DNA from: Desulfobacula sp. | GTDB lineage: Bacteria; Desulfobacterota; Desulfobacteria; Desulfobacterales; Desulfobacteraceae | Length of the DNA stretch: 64,000 bases | Assembly: GCA_018645325.1 (NCBI GenBank) | Contig: JABGOU010000018.1 | Coordinates: forward strand, 1-64,000 | Direction of reading: 5' to 3' | Part shown: positions 38,987-47,359 of the stretch, piece by piece | How the letters are laid out: each line of letters opens with the position of its first letter | Position numbering within the stretch: position 1 is the stretch's first letter | The notes under the pieces: generated by a model | What the model was told of the DNA's origin: nothing | Databases searched by the model: none | The model's input: the letters and a program-made list of their open reading frames with translations, nothing else | Program-made: the position numbers and the translations under genes

Positions 38987-40167
38987 GAACGATCTCCTGA
39001 TGAAAGCTGCAGTGCCATACCTTTTACCGGCGCAGGTAAGTCCGATGTAATCACGACATCTCCTGAACTGATACCGGATTTAATAAAAACCCGGCCGTCT
39101 TCTTTCCAGGCAAGGCTTACTTTTTTGATCTCAAGAACGCCTGAATTATAAACCCAGACGGTGTTCCCGTCCCTTAAGATGACCCTTGGTATGGAAAAAA
39201 CATTTTCAAGCAGTTCTCCTGAAATCTTTACATCAACGTGATCATCCAGTAATAGTTTCGGAGTATTTCCCTGGCCATTCAACCCCAGAGGATCAGGCAC
39301 TAAAATAATCACACCCGCCATCCGGCTTTTGCTGGTCATTTTTCCTGTTGTTCGAACCACCTTCCCATGCCAGGTCTGGTTTGAATACTGGGAACGAATA
39401 ACGGCCTCACTGCCGGTTTTTTCACTGATTCTGAGTGCAGACAGCCGGTCCGGCGGAACCAATGCTTCAACCCTGTAATTATCTACATCCACAAGGGTGG
39501 CAATTGTTCCCTGTGTGGTCACAAGTGATCCTGTATTAACCTGCCTTTCAAGTACAAGCGCATTAAAGGGAACAATGACCTTTGTCCGGGACAGGTTCAA
39601 CCGGGCCTTTTCAAGATCAGCCCTGGCTCTGTCGACCTCAGCCTTTGCCTGGATCAGCTGTGGCTTTCTCAAGGCAAGATCTGTTGCCTCTACCATTCCC
39701 TTGGACGCCTCGTTAATAAGTTTAAGTTCTTCTTTAGCGATCTTTTGGCTGCCCTTTTCAATGGCAAGATAAGATAAGGCTTTATCAAGTGCACTTTTGG
39801 CTTTCTGGACTTCTATTCTATAATCTGAACCTTCCAACGTTAAGAGTGTCGCACCCTTTTTCATCACCCCGCCCTGAACAAATTTCGGGGATATGGAAAC
39901 CACTTCTCCGGATACCTTGGATTTTAATATAATCTCTTTCTCAGGCATGACCCTGCCCATGACCTGGACTGAACTGATATAGTTCCCTGGCTTCATGGAA
40001 ATCGTTTCCACGACAATGGCCTGTCTTTGAGGCGGCTTTCGTTTCATTTTTGGTTCTTTGGACTTAAAATAATTCCATCCTGCCACACCTGCTAAAATCA
40101 GGCAGATCGGCAAAACAATTTTTATCATAAGTTTGACAGCAGAACCCAATTTTTTCAAAACACTCAT
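38983..40167 (-). CDS. RND efflux periplasmic adaptor (HlyD/MFP family)
   Basis: A 394-residue membrane-fusion protein. An N-terminal membrane segment (about residues 11-33, IKIVLPICLILAGVAGW) is followed by a lipoyl half-motif (GEVVSISPKFVQGGVMKKG), a helical hairpin (about 100-190), the second lipoyl half (VIVPFNALVLERQVNTGSLV), and beta-barrel and membrane-proximal domains. GGAG sits eight bases before the ATG at 40167; ten more upstream codons are open but lack a site. It links the pump gene downstream to the outer-membrane protein encoded upstream. Confidence 0.93.
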   Translation of the reverse strand: MSVLKKLGSAVKLMIKIVLPICLILAGVAGWNYFKSKEPKMKRKPPQRQAIVVETISMKPGNYISSVQVMGRVMPEKEIILKSKVSGEVVSISPKFVQGGVMKKGATLLTLEGSDYRIEVQKAKSALDKALSYLAIEKGSQKIAKEELKLINEASKGMVEATDLALRKPQLIQAKAEVDRARADLEKARLNLSRTKVIVPFNALVLERQVNTGSLVTTQGTIATLVDVDNYRVEALVPPDRLSALRISEKTGSEAVIRSQYSNQTWHGKVVRTTGKMTSKSRMAGVIILVPDPLGLNGQGNTPKLLLDDHVDVKISGELLENVFSIPRVILRDGNTVWVYNSGVLEIKKVSLAWKEDGRVFIKSGISSGDVVITSDLPAPVKGMALQLSSGDRS

Positions 40168-40215
40168 CTTTTTTGCTCCAGATCTATATATAATCAATAC
40201 GATACTATCATAAAT

Positions 40216-41610
40216 TTATTTCCACTGGGATGCCAAGTTCCATCCAAGGGCTCTGTGAAGTCTGATTTGCTCTTTAATAAGAGTTGCCCGCTCACCCACC
40301 AATTGTCTTTCCAGCCTCTCAATACTGGTCCAGGCAATCAGATAGGACAAATAGCTGCTCTGGCCGTTCTGATATTGTACCATTGCATCTTTCAAGGTCA
40401 GTCTTACCACTTCAAGTTCTTCTTCAAGCAATTTGATATAGGCCGCCTGTTTTTGAATATTGACCAGGCGGTCTTCAACCTCACGCATCGCCATTGCAAC
40501 CGTCCTGGCATAAAGGTTTAATTGTTCCCGGGCAAACGCTTCGGCTCTTTCTATCTCTGCTTTCCGAAATCCTCCGTCAAAAATCGGTCCTGCAATGCTT
40601 CCGACAAGTGTTGCGACCCAGTTTTGAAACAACAGATCAAGCTTTCCACTTGAAAACAGGGCCTGGGCTGTCAATTTAAAAGAGGGCAGAAGATCTGCTT
40701 TAGCTGCAGCAATTGACCATTGGGATGAAAACAGTCGCATTTTTGCAGCTTGGATATCCGCTCTATCTTCGAGGAGATCCGATGGAATTCCAATCCTGGA
40801 AAGCGGTATTGGCTCGGGTAAAACGTTTGTGCTTACCTGGGCCCTGTCAATGGCGGCTTTCCCGGATAAAAAGGCCAGACCATTTAAAAAAAGCTGCTCC
40901 TGTTTTTCAAGCAATGGAACCTGGGAACTTGCCGCTGCCAATGCTTCCCGCTGCTGGGACACATCCAGTGCATTTGCTTTTCCGTTGGCAAACCTTAATT
41001 TTTGAAGTTTCAGCAGGGTTTTGTTGATCTTTATCTGATTGTATAAAATGTCTTTTTTGTTCCGGGTAGAAATAATATCAATCCAGGTTTCGGCAATATC
41101 TGTCTTCAATTCAAGGGCGGACACTCTGAAATCATGGTTTGCCGCCTCAAGGCTTAATACCTGGGCCTGTTTTCCGGCCTTTACCTGGCCCCATACATCA
41201 GCAGTATAAGAACCGGTCAACGAACCATCCCAGGAATGGCTGCCATCATAAACGGAACTGCTGCCACTGCTATTTTTGACATGAACCCCTCTTTTCTGCC
41301 CTCCAATTGAAAATCCAAAATCAGGTAAAAAAGAGGAGTCTTCTTTTGCAAGTCTGGCCTTGGCCTGGTCTATCCTTGTTTTAAGAATTTTTAAATCAAA
41401 ATTGCCATCCATAGCCTCGTTAATTAATATATTGAGTTCTTCACTGTTAAAAAATAACCACCCGTTCTCAATGGCATCGCTGGTGCCTGCATCAATAGAA
41501 AAAGTGTCGGGAAGCTCTAAAGAAAAAGGAAGCTCTGATTTTGCCTCAAAGGTTTTACAACCTGAAAAAAGCACCATACTTGCCAGAATAACCCAAAAAA
41601 CCGTTCGCAT
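40216..41610 (-). CDS. TolC/NodT-type outer-membrane efflux lipoprotein
   Basis: A 464-residue outer-membrane factor. The signal peptide ends in the lipobox LFSGC (Cys18), so the protein is lipid-anchored. Two OEP repeats follow (about 50-245 and 255-455). AWIDIISTRNKKDILYNQI, DVSQQREALAAASSQVPLLE, DLLEDRADIQAAKMRL and FDGGFRKAEIERAEA are typical of the NodT family. It is the first gene of the three-gene RND operon, with 48 bases before the adaptor. Confidence 0.93.
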   Translation of the reverse strand: MRTVFWVILASMVLFSGCKTFEAKSELPFSLELPDTFSIDAGTSDAIENGWLFFNSEELNILINEAMDGNFDLKILKTRIDQAKARLAKEDSSFLPDFGFSIGGQKRGVHVKNSSGSSSVYDGSHSWDGSLTGSYTADVWGQVKAGKQAQVLSLEAANHDFRVSALELKTDIAETWIDIISTRNKKDILYNQIKINKTLLKLQKLRFANGKANALDVSQQREALAAASSQVPLLEKQEQLFLNGLAFLSGKAAIDRAQVSTNVLPEPIPLSRIGIPSDLLEDRADIQAAKMRLFSSQWSIAAAKADLLPSFKLTAQALFSSGKLDLLFQNWVATLVGSIAGPIFDGGFRKAEIERAEAFAREQLNLYARTVAMAMREVEDRLVNIQKQAAYIKLLEEELEVVRLTLKDAMVQYQNGQSSYLSYLIAWTSIERLERQLVGERATLIKEQIRLHRALGWNLASQWK

Positions 41611-42202
41611 CGTTCATATTTCCCTGAAGTTTAAACGTTTAAAATACTTCAGAAATAAAGAGATAGCAATACTGAATGCTCTCTTTAAAATTAAGTTTAT
41701 TAATTGATTTTTTTATCATTTGTTGAAACAGAATAGTGCAAAGGAGGGGCCAAAAGAAATAACATTTTAGAACCTACTGATTTTATAATACATATTTAAA
41801 ATAAAGTGAATTAAAGTACGCCTATTGCGACTGAAGGGCCACCGCATTTAAATAATAGTAGATTTTATCTTTTACAAGGGGTGGAATTATCTGCACAGCA
41901 AGCCGTTCAGGGGGAGGTACCCTATATGAGCGTTTTGAAAAGTGTTGTTAATGGCTTTTTCGGGTGTATCCTTTTTACCCGGGACGATGTATCCAGGTGT
42001 ATATAAATTACTCACCATCATAATATCGAAAAATTCATTGCCATTTGGAACACAGTCATAAAAATTCTTAACTTTACAAACCCGGCCAGGATTGATACTG
42101 ATTTAGATCATGATTAAAACAGCCATTATTGTAAATTCCCAGGTGCTTACATGATTTTATAGCTATTGAAACCCTCTAATATTAGGAATTTTATAAAGCC
42201 TT
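41611..42202. other. 592-bp region without an intact gene
   Basis: Lies between the efflux operon (leftward) and ilvH (rightward). It holds a decayed minus-strand coding remnant (41887-42175, separate entry). It also has a 26-codon plus-strand frame at 41926-42006 with a good GGGGAGG ahead of its ATG, which overlaps the remnant and shows no family-like sequence. The left part (41690-41870) is AT-rich and may carry the efflux promoter. Confidence 0.4.
41887..42175 (-). pseudogene. Decayed gene fragment of unknown family
   Basis: On the minus strand an open stretch of 71 codons (42102 down to TAA at 41887-41889) has no usable start but protein-like content: DCVPNGNEFFDIMM, SNLYTPGYIVPGKKDTPEKA, NNTFQNAHIGYLPL. 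A second minus frame upstream, reading KHLGIYNNGCFNHDLNQYQSW, would join it by one frameshift near 42085. Together they look like the C-terminal 90-100 residues of a disrupted protein. No family was recognised. Confidence 0.3.
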
Positions 42203-42688
42203 ATGGACCAGAACAAACATATACTTACCATGCTGGTGGAAAATGAACCCGGCGTAACCGCCAGGATTACAGGACTTTTTGCCGGACGGGGTTATAATAT
42301 TGAAACAATCTGCGGGGCACCAACAGCCAATCCCAAAATGTCCAGGATCACCATTACAACAAGGGCTCATCCTCTGCTGCTGGAACAATGTAAAAAACAG
42401 ATTAAACGCCTGGTAAATGTCATCAAACTGAGGGACATGACCGGAGAAAAAGCTGTAAAACGCGAGATGGCACTGATCTGTGTTAAAGTGCCGTCGGGGG
42501 AAAAAGAACAACTTAACCAGATTATCAAGACTTTTCAGGGCCGGATAATGGATAAAGGTCCTGAATATTATATTATCGAAGTAACCGGCAATGAAGACAC
42601 AATTGATGAACTGCTTGATCTGCTTGTACCCTTTGGTATTAAAAAACTTGCAAGATCCGGTGTGTTGGCATTGTATAAGGAATCATAA
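42203..42688 (+). CDS. ilvH: Acetolactate synthase small (regulatory) subunit
   Basis: A 161-residue regulatory subunit of acetohydroxyacid synthase in valine, leucine and isoleucine synthesis. The N-terminal ACT domain HILTMLVENEPGVTARITGLFAGRGYNIETI-type signature is clear (ENEPGV, FAGRGYNIET), where valine binds. The C-terminal ALS_ss domain contains MALICVKVP and the ending LARSGVLALYK. Unusually, the catalytic subunit gene ilvB is not adjacent: upstream is gene-free and downstream is selA. Confidence 0.94.
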   Translation: MDQNKHILTMLVENEPGVTARITGLFAGRGYNIETICGAPTANPKMSRITITTRAHPLLLEQCKKQIKRLVNVIKLRDMTGEKAVKREMALICVKVPSGEKEQLNQIIKTFQGRIMDKGPEYYIIEVTGNEDTIDELLDLLVPFGIKKLARSGVLALYKES

Positions 42689-42768
42689 GATAAAAAAATC
42701 TTCAGATAAAGGTTGAAAGCTTTGGATAATTAATGGTATCTAATACTATTTTTTAATAAAAGGTAGAA

Positions 42769-44175
42769 ATGGCCCCTCTGGATAAGCATAGCAGCCTAAA
42801 GCATCTGCCAGGTGTTGATCATCTTCTGGATCTTGCGAAAAAAGACGATCGATTTACAGATATCCCCAGAAGCGTTATTATCGATGTCATACGAAAATCC
42901 CTTGACCATATAAGACAGGACATCCTTGCAGATATTGAAACTAGTACTGACCATGACAAAATCTTGTTTGGGGCACTCATTCTTGCAAAGGAAAAGATCA
43001 AGGCAAAACTTGTTCCTGTAGTCAATGCAACAGGTGTGGTGCTCCATACAAACCTCGGCCGCTCGCTTTTATGTAATGAAGCTTTGATTAACATTAAAAA
43101 TATTGCCCAATCCTATTCAAATCTTGAATTAAAAATTGAAACCGGTAAAAGAGGAATCCGGTATGAAGCAGTGGACGAACTTATATGTGAACTGACAGGT
43201 GCTCAGGGTGCAATAGTCGTAAACAATAATGCCGGAGCTGTATTGCTGACACTTAATACCATTGCCAAAGATACAGATGTAGTGGTATCCAGGGGTGAGC
43301 TTGTTGAAATCGGAGGATCTTTCAGAGTACCTGATGTGATGACAAAAAGCGGCTGCATTTTAAAGGAAGTAGGTACCACAAATCGGACCCACTTGAGGGA
43401 TTATGCAGATGCGGTGTCTAATACCACAGGCCTTTTTTTAAAAGTTCATACCAGTAATTATAAAATTGAAGGATTTACTGCCAGTGTGGCCTTAAAAGAT
43501 CTGGTATTGCTGGGAAAAGATAAGGACATACCGGTAATGGAAGACCTTGGATCAGGTACCTTAATTGATTTTTCTAAGTATGGTCTGCCTTTAGAACCCA
43601 CTATTGCCGATTCGGTCCGCTCGGGTGCAGATGTTATAACCTTCAGCGGTGACAAGCTTTTAGGAGGACCCCAGGCTGGTATCATTATAGGACAAAAAAA
43701 GACTATTGATCTTATCAAGGAAAATCCTCTAACCCGGGCCCTGAGGATTGATAAACTAACCCTTGCTGCCCTTGAATCCACCTTAAAGCTATATAGGGAT
43801 GAAAAAACAGCCATCCATAAAATACCCACCTTAAGAATGTTGACCATTCCCTTTAACGATATTTGTAAAAAAGCTGATATCTTATTCAAAAGCATTAAGG
43901 GGGCAATAGGCTCAATGGCGGATATTGAGGTCGCCCATCTGAATTCAAGACCGGGAGGAGGATCTTTTCCTGAACTGAAACTTGCGACCAAGTGTATCAC
44001 TATTAAACCGATAAATATATCAGTATCCAGACTTGAAACGCTCATGCGTCTTTCAATACCATCTATTATCGGGAGGATAGAAGATAATAAATATATTTTG
44101 GATACTAGAACGATTCAAGACGGCCAGGATAAAATTATTTCATCAACTTTAACCAAAATACTGGTAAAAAAATGA
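42769..44175 (+). CDS. selA: L-seryl-tRNA(Sec) selenium transferase
   Basis: A 468-residue PLP enzyme that converts Ser-tRNA(Sec) to Sec-tRNA(Sec) using selenophosphate. The N-terminal helical domain (LPGVDHLLDLA) is followed by VVNATGVVLHTNLGRSLL, ERGKRG-like ETGKRGIRYEAV, VVNNNAGAVLLTL and EDLGSGTLIDFSKYG. The PLP lysine is in TFSGDKLLGGPQAGII, and NSRPGGGSFPE lies near the end. It implies selenoproteins in this organism. selB, selC and selD are not in the window. The stop overlaps the next ATG (ATGA). Confidence 0.96.
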   Translation: MAPLDKHSSLKHLPGVDHLLDLAKKDDRFTDIPRSVIIDVIRKSLDHIRQDILADIETSTDHDKILFGALILAKEKIKAKLVPVVNATGVVLHTNLGRSLLCNEALINIKNIAQSYSNLELKIETGKRGIRYEAVDELICELTGAQGAIVVNNNAGAVLLTLNTIAKDTDVVVSRGELVEIGGSFRVPDVMTKSGCILKEVGTTNRTHLRDYADAVSNTTGLFLKVHTSNYKIEGFTASVALKDLVLLGKDKDIPVMEDLGSGTLIDFSKYGLPLEPTIADSVRSGADVITFSGDKLLGGPQAGIIIGQKKTIDLIKENPLTRALRIDKLTLAALESTLKLYRDEKTAIHKIPTLRMLTIPFNDICKKADILFKSIKGAIGSMADIEVAHLNSRPGGGSFPELKLATKCITIKPINISVSRLETLMRLSIPSIIGRIEDNKYILDTRTIQDGQDKIISSTLTKILVKK

Positions 44176-45398
44176 CCCTTAAATTCTCTTCAAAAGAAAT
44201 TCATTTTCTTAAAACCGATTCTGAAGGTCCGAAAATCAAGCCGCCGGAAAAATATTTTGGAGATCTTCTTCTGGAAAAAACAAAGGCGCTTAAAGTCTTT
44301 GAAAAAAAGCTATCTGTGACAAAAATCCCGGGGGGGAAATTTTTATGTGCCTTGATTCAAATTTCATTATCATCCGACAGCATTCTGGATAAAACAAAAG
44401 ATACATTTAAAAATGTGTTTAACTCCTTTTTCGATCATAAAAAAGGAATTTGGGGGGATTTGAGTAAAGATTTATTTGCACTTGCTTTCTGGGGCTATAA
44501 AAATGATAAAAAAGCCTTCCAGCTGATTACCTCCTTAAAAGATCAATTATCAAAAGGACTTAAAGCAGATATTCTTATTGGAGTTGCAACTTTCCCTTTC
44601 CATGACTTTTCAAAAGCCCAAACCCTTGCCAATGCAATAAAGGCAGCCGACCACGCCGCTTTTTTCGGACCATACAGCATGGTTCCTTTTGATGCTACAT
44701 CGCTCAATATCAGTGGTGATAGGCTTTATCAGCTGGACAAATGCGATATGGCGATAAAAGAATATCAAAAAGGACTTGAAATCGAACCCGACAACATTAA
44801 CCTGATCAACAGCCTTGGGGTATGTTTCGGTGTAATGGGAAAGCTTACCATGGCTAAGCTTGAATTTGAAAAAGCCATAAAGATAAACCCGGATGAACTC
44901 ATCGTGATTTACAATATTGGACTTGTTTATCAAATTGAAGGGGATATAGACAAGGCTATCCTTTATTTACAAAAAGCCCATAACAATAAACTATCTGTTT
45001 TTGAAATCGAAATCCTTATAGGACACCTTCTGATTAAAAAAAAGCTTCATGACCAGGCCATTATCCACCTTGAAAAAGCAAGCCGAATAAACCCGAAGTC
45101 AGGACTTACTTTCAGGATGATGGGTGAAATTTATCTGGAGGAAAAACTGCCTGCAAAAGCCGCCCGGGAATTTAACACTGCTATAAAGCTGAACCCCGGT
45201 GATGCCGCCTCTTTGTCCGGATATGCAAAATCCCTTGAACTTCAGGGAAGGAACCTTACCATTGCTCTTACCCTTGCAAAGGAAAGTATCATTCTTGAAC
45301 CTGACAATGAACAATTCAAAAAAAGGTTGAAAACTATCCAGAAAAAAATAAGAGATGCCCGCGTTCCCCAGCAAAAAAAATTAAAACAGCGCCATTAA
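44172..45398 (+). CDS. TPR protein with degenerate GGDEF-like N-terminal domain
   Basis: A 408-residue protein, translationally coupled to selA. Residues about 45-175 look like the shell of a GGDEF domain: FLCALIQISL at the start, then LIGVATFPFHDFSKAQ and IKAADHAAFFGPYSMVPFDATSLN, which mimics the usual SIG-A-P and AD-ALY-AK end. The catalytic GGDEF itself is missing (WGDLSKDLFALAFWG occupies its place). From about residue 180 there are five to six TPR units (MAIKEYQKGLEIEPDN; AKLEFEKAIKINPDE; AIIHLEKASRINPKS; AAREFNTAIKLNPGD). It is probably a scaffold or receptor without cyclase activity. Confidence 0.72.
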   Translation: MTLKFSSKEIHFLKTDSEGPKIKPPEKYFGDLLLEKTKALKVFEKKLSVTKIPGGKFLCALIQISLSSDSILDKTKDTFKNVFNSFFDHKKGIWGDLSKDLFALAFWGYKNDKKAFQLITSLKDQLSKGLKADILIGVATFPFHDFSKAQTLANAIKAADHAAFFGPYSMVPFDATSLNISGDRLYQLDKCDMAIKEYQKGLEIEPDNINLINSLGVCFGVMGKLTMAKLEFEKAIKINPDELIVIYNIGLVYQIEGDIDKAILYLQKAHNNKLSVFEIEILIGHLLIKKKLHDQAIIHLEKASRINPKSGLTFRMMGEIYLEEKLPAKAAREFNTAIKLNPGDAASLSGYAKSLELQGRNLTIALTLAKESIILEPDNEQFKKRLKTIQKKIRDARVPQQKKLKQRH

Positions 45399-45420
45399 AC
45401 AGATTGAAAGAAAGCAAACC

Positions 45421-45990
45421 ATGAAAGACATTATTCAACAATCAGTTGAAGACAGTATCACTGCAAAAAAAAAATTTTTTGCAAAACATATAAAAGAAAT
45501 TGAATCTTGTGCTTACCTGATGGCCACAGCCCTGCAAGGGGGAAGAAAAATTCTTTTATTTGGAAATGGCGGTAGTGCGGCTGACTGCCAACATATTGCC
45601 GCTGAATTTGTCAACCGGTTCCAGATAGAAAGAAAACCATTACCGGCCATTGCGCTTACCACCGACACATCAATTATCACCAGTATTGGCAATGATTATG
45701 CCTATGAAGATATATTTTTCAAACAAATCCAGGCTCTGGGAAAAAAAGGAGATATTGCCCTTGGCATCTCAACTTCCGGGAACTCTCCAAACGTTATAAA
45801 AGCTGTAGAGGAAGCTAAAGACATAGGAATTTCCATTATTGGTTTCTCGGGAAATAAAGGCAAATTAAAAACCTTAAGTGATATCCCCTTTTGCGTTGAT
45901 TCAGACACAACAGCAAGAATCCAGGAAGTTCATATCCTGCTTGCTCATATCTTGTGTGATTTGACAGAAAGGATTCTTTTTAATGAATGA
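45421..45990 (+). CDS. gmhA: Phosphoheptose isomerase-like SIS-domain protein
   Basis: A 189-residue SIS protein. LLFGNGGSAADCQHIAAEFVNRF, LTTDTSIITSIGNDYAYEDIF and GISTSGNSPNVIKAVEEA match GmhA, which turns sedoheptulose 7-phosphate into D-glycero-D-manno-heptose 7-phosphate for the LPS inner core. DiaA-type proteins share the fold; the E-F-V-N-R-F segment with Glu in the active loop favours GmhA. It overlaps the next gene by eight bases. Confidence 0.85.
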   Translation: MKDIIQQSVEDSITAKKKFFAKHIKEIESCAYLMATALQGGRKILLFGNGGSAADCQHIAAEFVNRFQIERKPLPAIALTTDTSIITSIGNDYAYEDIFFKQIQALGKKGDIALGISTSGNSPNVIKAVEEAKDIGISIIGFSGNKGKLKTLSDIPFCVDSDTTARIQEVHILLAHILCDLTERILFNE

Positions 45991-46927
45991 TTCATTTAAA
46001 AATCTGGATTACAGCAAGTTTAAAACCTATTCTTGCAAGGAGAGAGTAAGTAAGGTTAATTGTAAAGACTTTTCAAGACCATGGGAAAAAGGTGGAAGTT
46101 TTTCAATTTTTCTGGATAAACTGCCATCCATTCTGGCAGGTAATGATATTCGGTATATTATAAAAGCCATCAGCTGTGCTGCAAAAAAAAAAAAACAAGT
46201 CTGCTTTGCCATGGGCGGACACATCATAAAAACAGGAATGTCTCCGATTATCATAGACTTGATGAAAAAAAACGTATTCACCCTGATAGCCATGAACGGG
46301 GCAGGCATTATCCACGACCTTGAAACTGCAATGATGGGAAGAACCTCTGAAGATGTTGCCCTGTCCATTGGTAACGGCAGCTTTGGCATGGCAAAAGAGA
46401 CATCGGCTTTTCTCAACCAGGCCATTAAAAATGCAAAAACCCAATCAATTGGACTGGGAAGGGCAGTTGGGCACATGATCCTTAAAGAAAATCTTGAATT
46501 TAAAAATTTAAGTTTAACAGCATCAGGAGCTGCCCTTGATATCCCTGTAACCGTTCATGTAGCCATTGGTACGGATATTATCCATATGCACCCTGATTTT
46601 GATGCTGGTGCCTGTGGTGAGGCTTCCCACTATGACTTTAAATGGTTTTCCTCAAATATTAGTAATTTAGAAAATGGGGTCTTTATCAATGCTGGTTCTG
46701 CCGTCATCATGCCCGAAGTCTTTTTAAAAGCCGTCTCTCTGGCCAGAAATCTTGGCCACAGGCTTGATGATTTCACAACTGTCAATCTTGATTTTATTCG
46801 TCATTACCGTCCCATGACAAATGTGGTAAACCGTCCAACCCTCGGCAAAGGTAAAGGCTTCAATATTGTAGGGCACCATGAGATCCTTATCCCTCTTATT
46901 GCCGCCGGTGTGGTTGAATCTCTCTGA
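45983..46927 (+). CDS. Conserved protein of unknown function coupled to gmhA
   Basis: A 314-residue soluble protein with no signal or membrane segments. Conserved-looking motifs suggest a nucleotide or sugar-phosphate binding Rossmann fold: FAMGGHIIKTGMSPIII, AMNGAGIIHDLETAMMGRTSEDV, GNGSFGMAKETSAFLNQA, VAIGTDIIHMHPDFDAGACGEAS and FINAGSAVIMPEVFLKA. GGHIIK recalls deoxyhypusine-synthase-like proteins, but I cannot name the family with confidence. The 8-base overlap with gmhA suggests a linked role in heptose or sugar metabolism. A run of 13 A at 46183-46195 is read through in frame. Confidence 0.7.
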   Translation: MNDSFKNLDYSKFKTYSCKERVSKVNCKDFSRPWEKGGSFSIFLDKLPSILAGNDIRYIIKAISCAAKKKKQVCFAMGGHIIKTGMSPIIIDLMKKNVFTLIAMNGAGIIHDLETAMMGRTSEDVALSIGNGSFGMAKETSAFLNQAIKNAKTQSIGLGRAVGHMILKENLEFKNLSLTASGAALDIPVTVHVAIGTDIIHMHPDFDAGACGEASHYDFKWFSSNISNLENGVFINAGSAVIMPEVFLKAVSLARNLGHRLDDFTTVNLDFIRHYRPMTNVVNRPTLGKGKGFNIVGHHEILIPLIAAGVVESL

Positions 46928-47113
46928 TAAATTTTTTCTGGAAAAATTATTCAAATATCTTGATGCATATGTTTTGAAAAAAATTTTATATCCTTGTTTT
47001 AATTTGTCAACTCACATGCAATTCTATAAAGCTTTAAAATACAGGCTTGAAAATATTCAATTAAATCCTTATATTATCGGTTTAAATAAATAAAATATTA
47101 AAGAGGTCAATTA

Positions 47114-47353
47114 ATGCCAATATATGAATATAAATGCAAAGCTTGCGATAAAAAATTTGAAACCCTGGTTATGGGCAGCTCAAGGCCGGAATGTCCCTTT
47201 TGTGACAGCCATGATCTGTCACGGCTGATGTCTGCCTGCGGATTTATATCAAAATCATCCGGCCCTGGCAATGAAACCCAGGTTAAATCATCTGCTTCTT
47301 CCGGATGTGGAAGCTGTTCATCTTCCAGCTGCTCTTCATGCGGGGTTGCATAA
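47114..47353 (+). CDS. FmdB family zinc-ribbon protein
   Basis: A 79-residue protein with the FmdB/putative regulatory zinc ribbon: MPIYEYKCKACDKKFE, then RPECPFCDSHDLSRLMS, giving two CxxC pairs. The tail is Ser/Cys rich (GCGSCSSSSCSSCG), a common feature of this family in anaerobes. It starts an operon with hemC six bases downstream. Its function is not established. Confidence 0.88.
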   Translation: MPIYEYKCKACDKKFETLVMGSSRPECPFCDSHDLSRLMSACGFISKSSGPGNETQVKSSASSGCGSCSSSSCSSCGVA

Positions 47354-47359
47354 AATTTC

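Noticed and set aside
41926..42006. 26-codon frame with a strong ribosome-binding-like GGGGAGG
   Set aside because: It overlaps the more protein-like minus-strand remnant and has no recognisable sequence; the purine run is explained by codons of the other strand.
46183..46195. Run of 13 A in the gmhA-linked gene, a possible frameshift
   Set aside because: The frame is intact through it (Lys codons) and the protein continues normally to the end.
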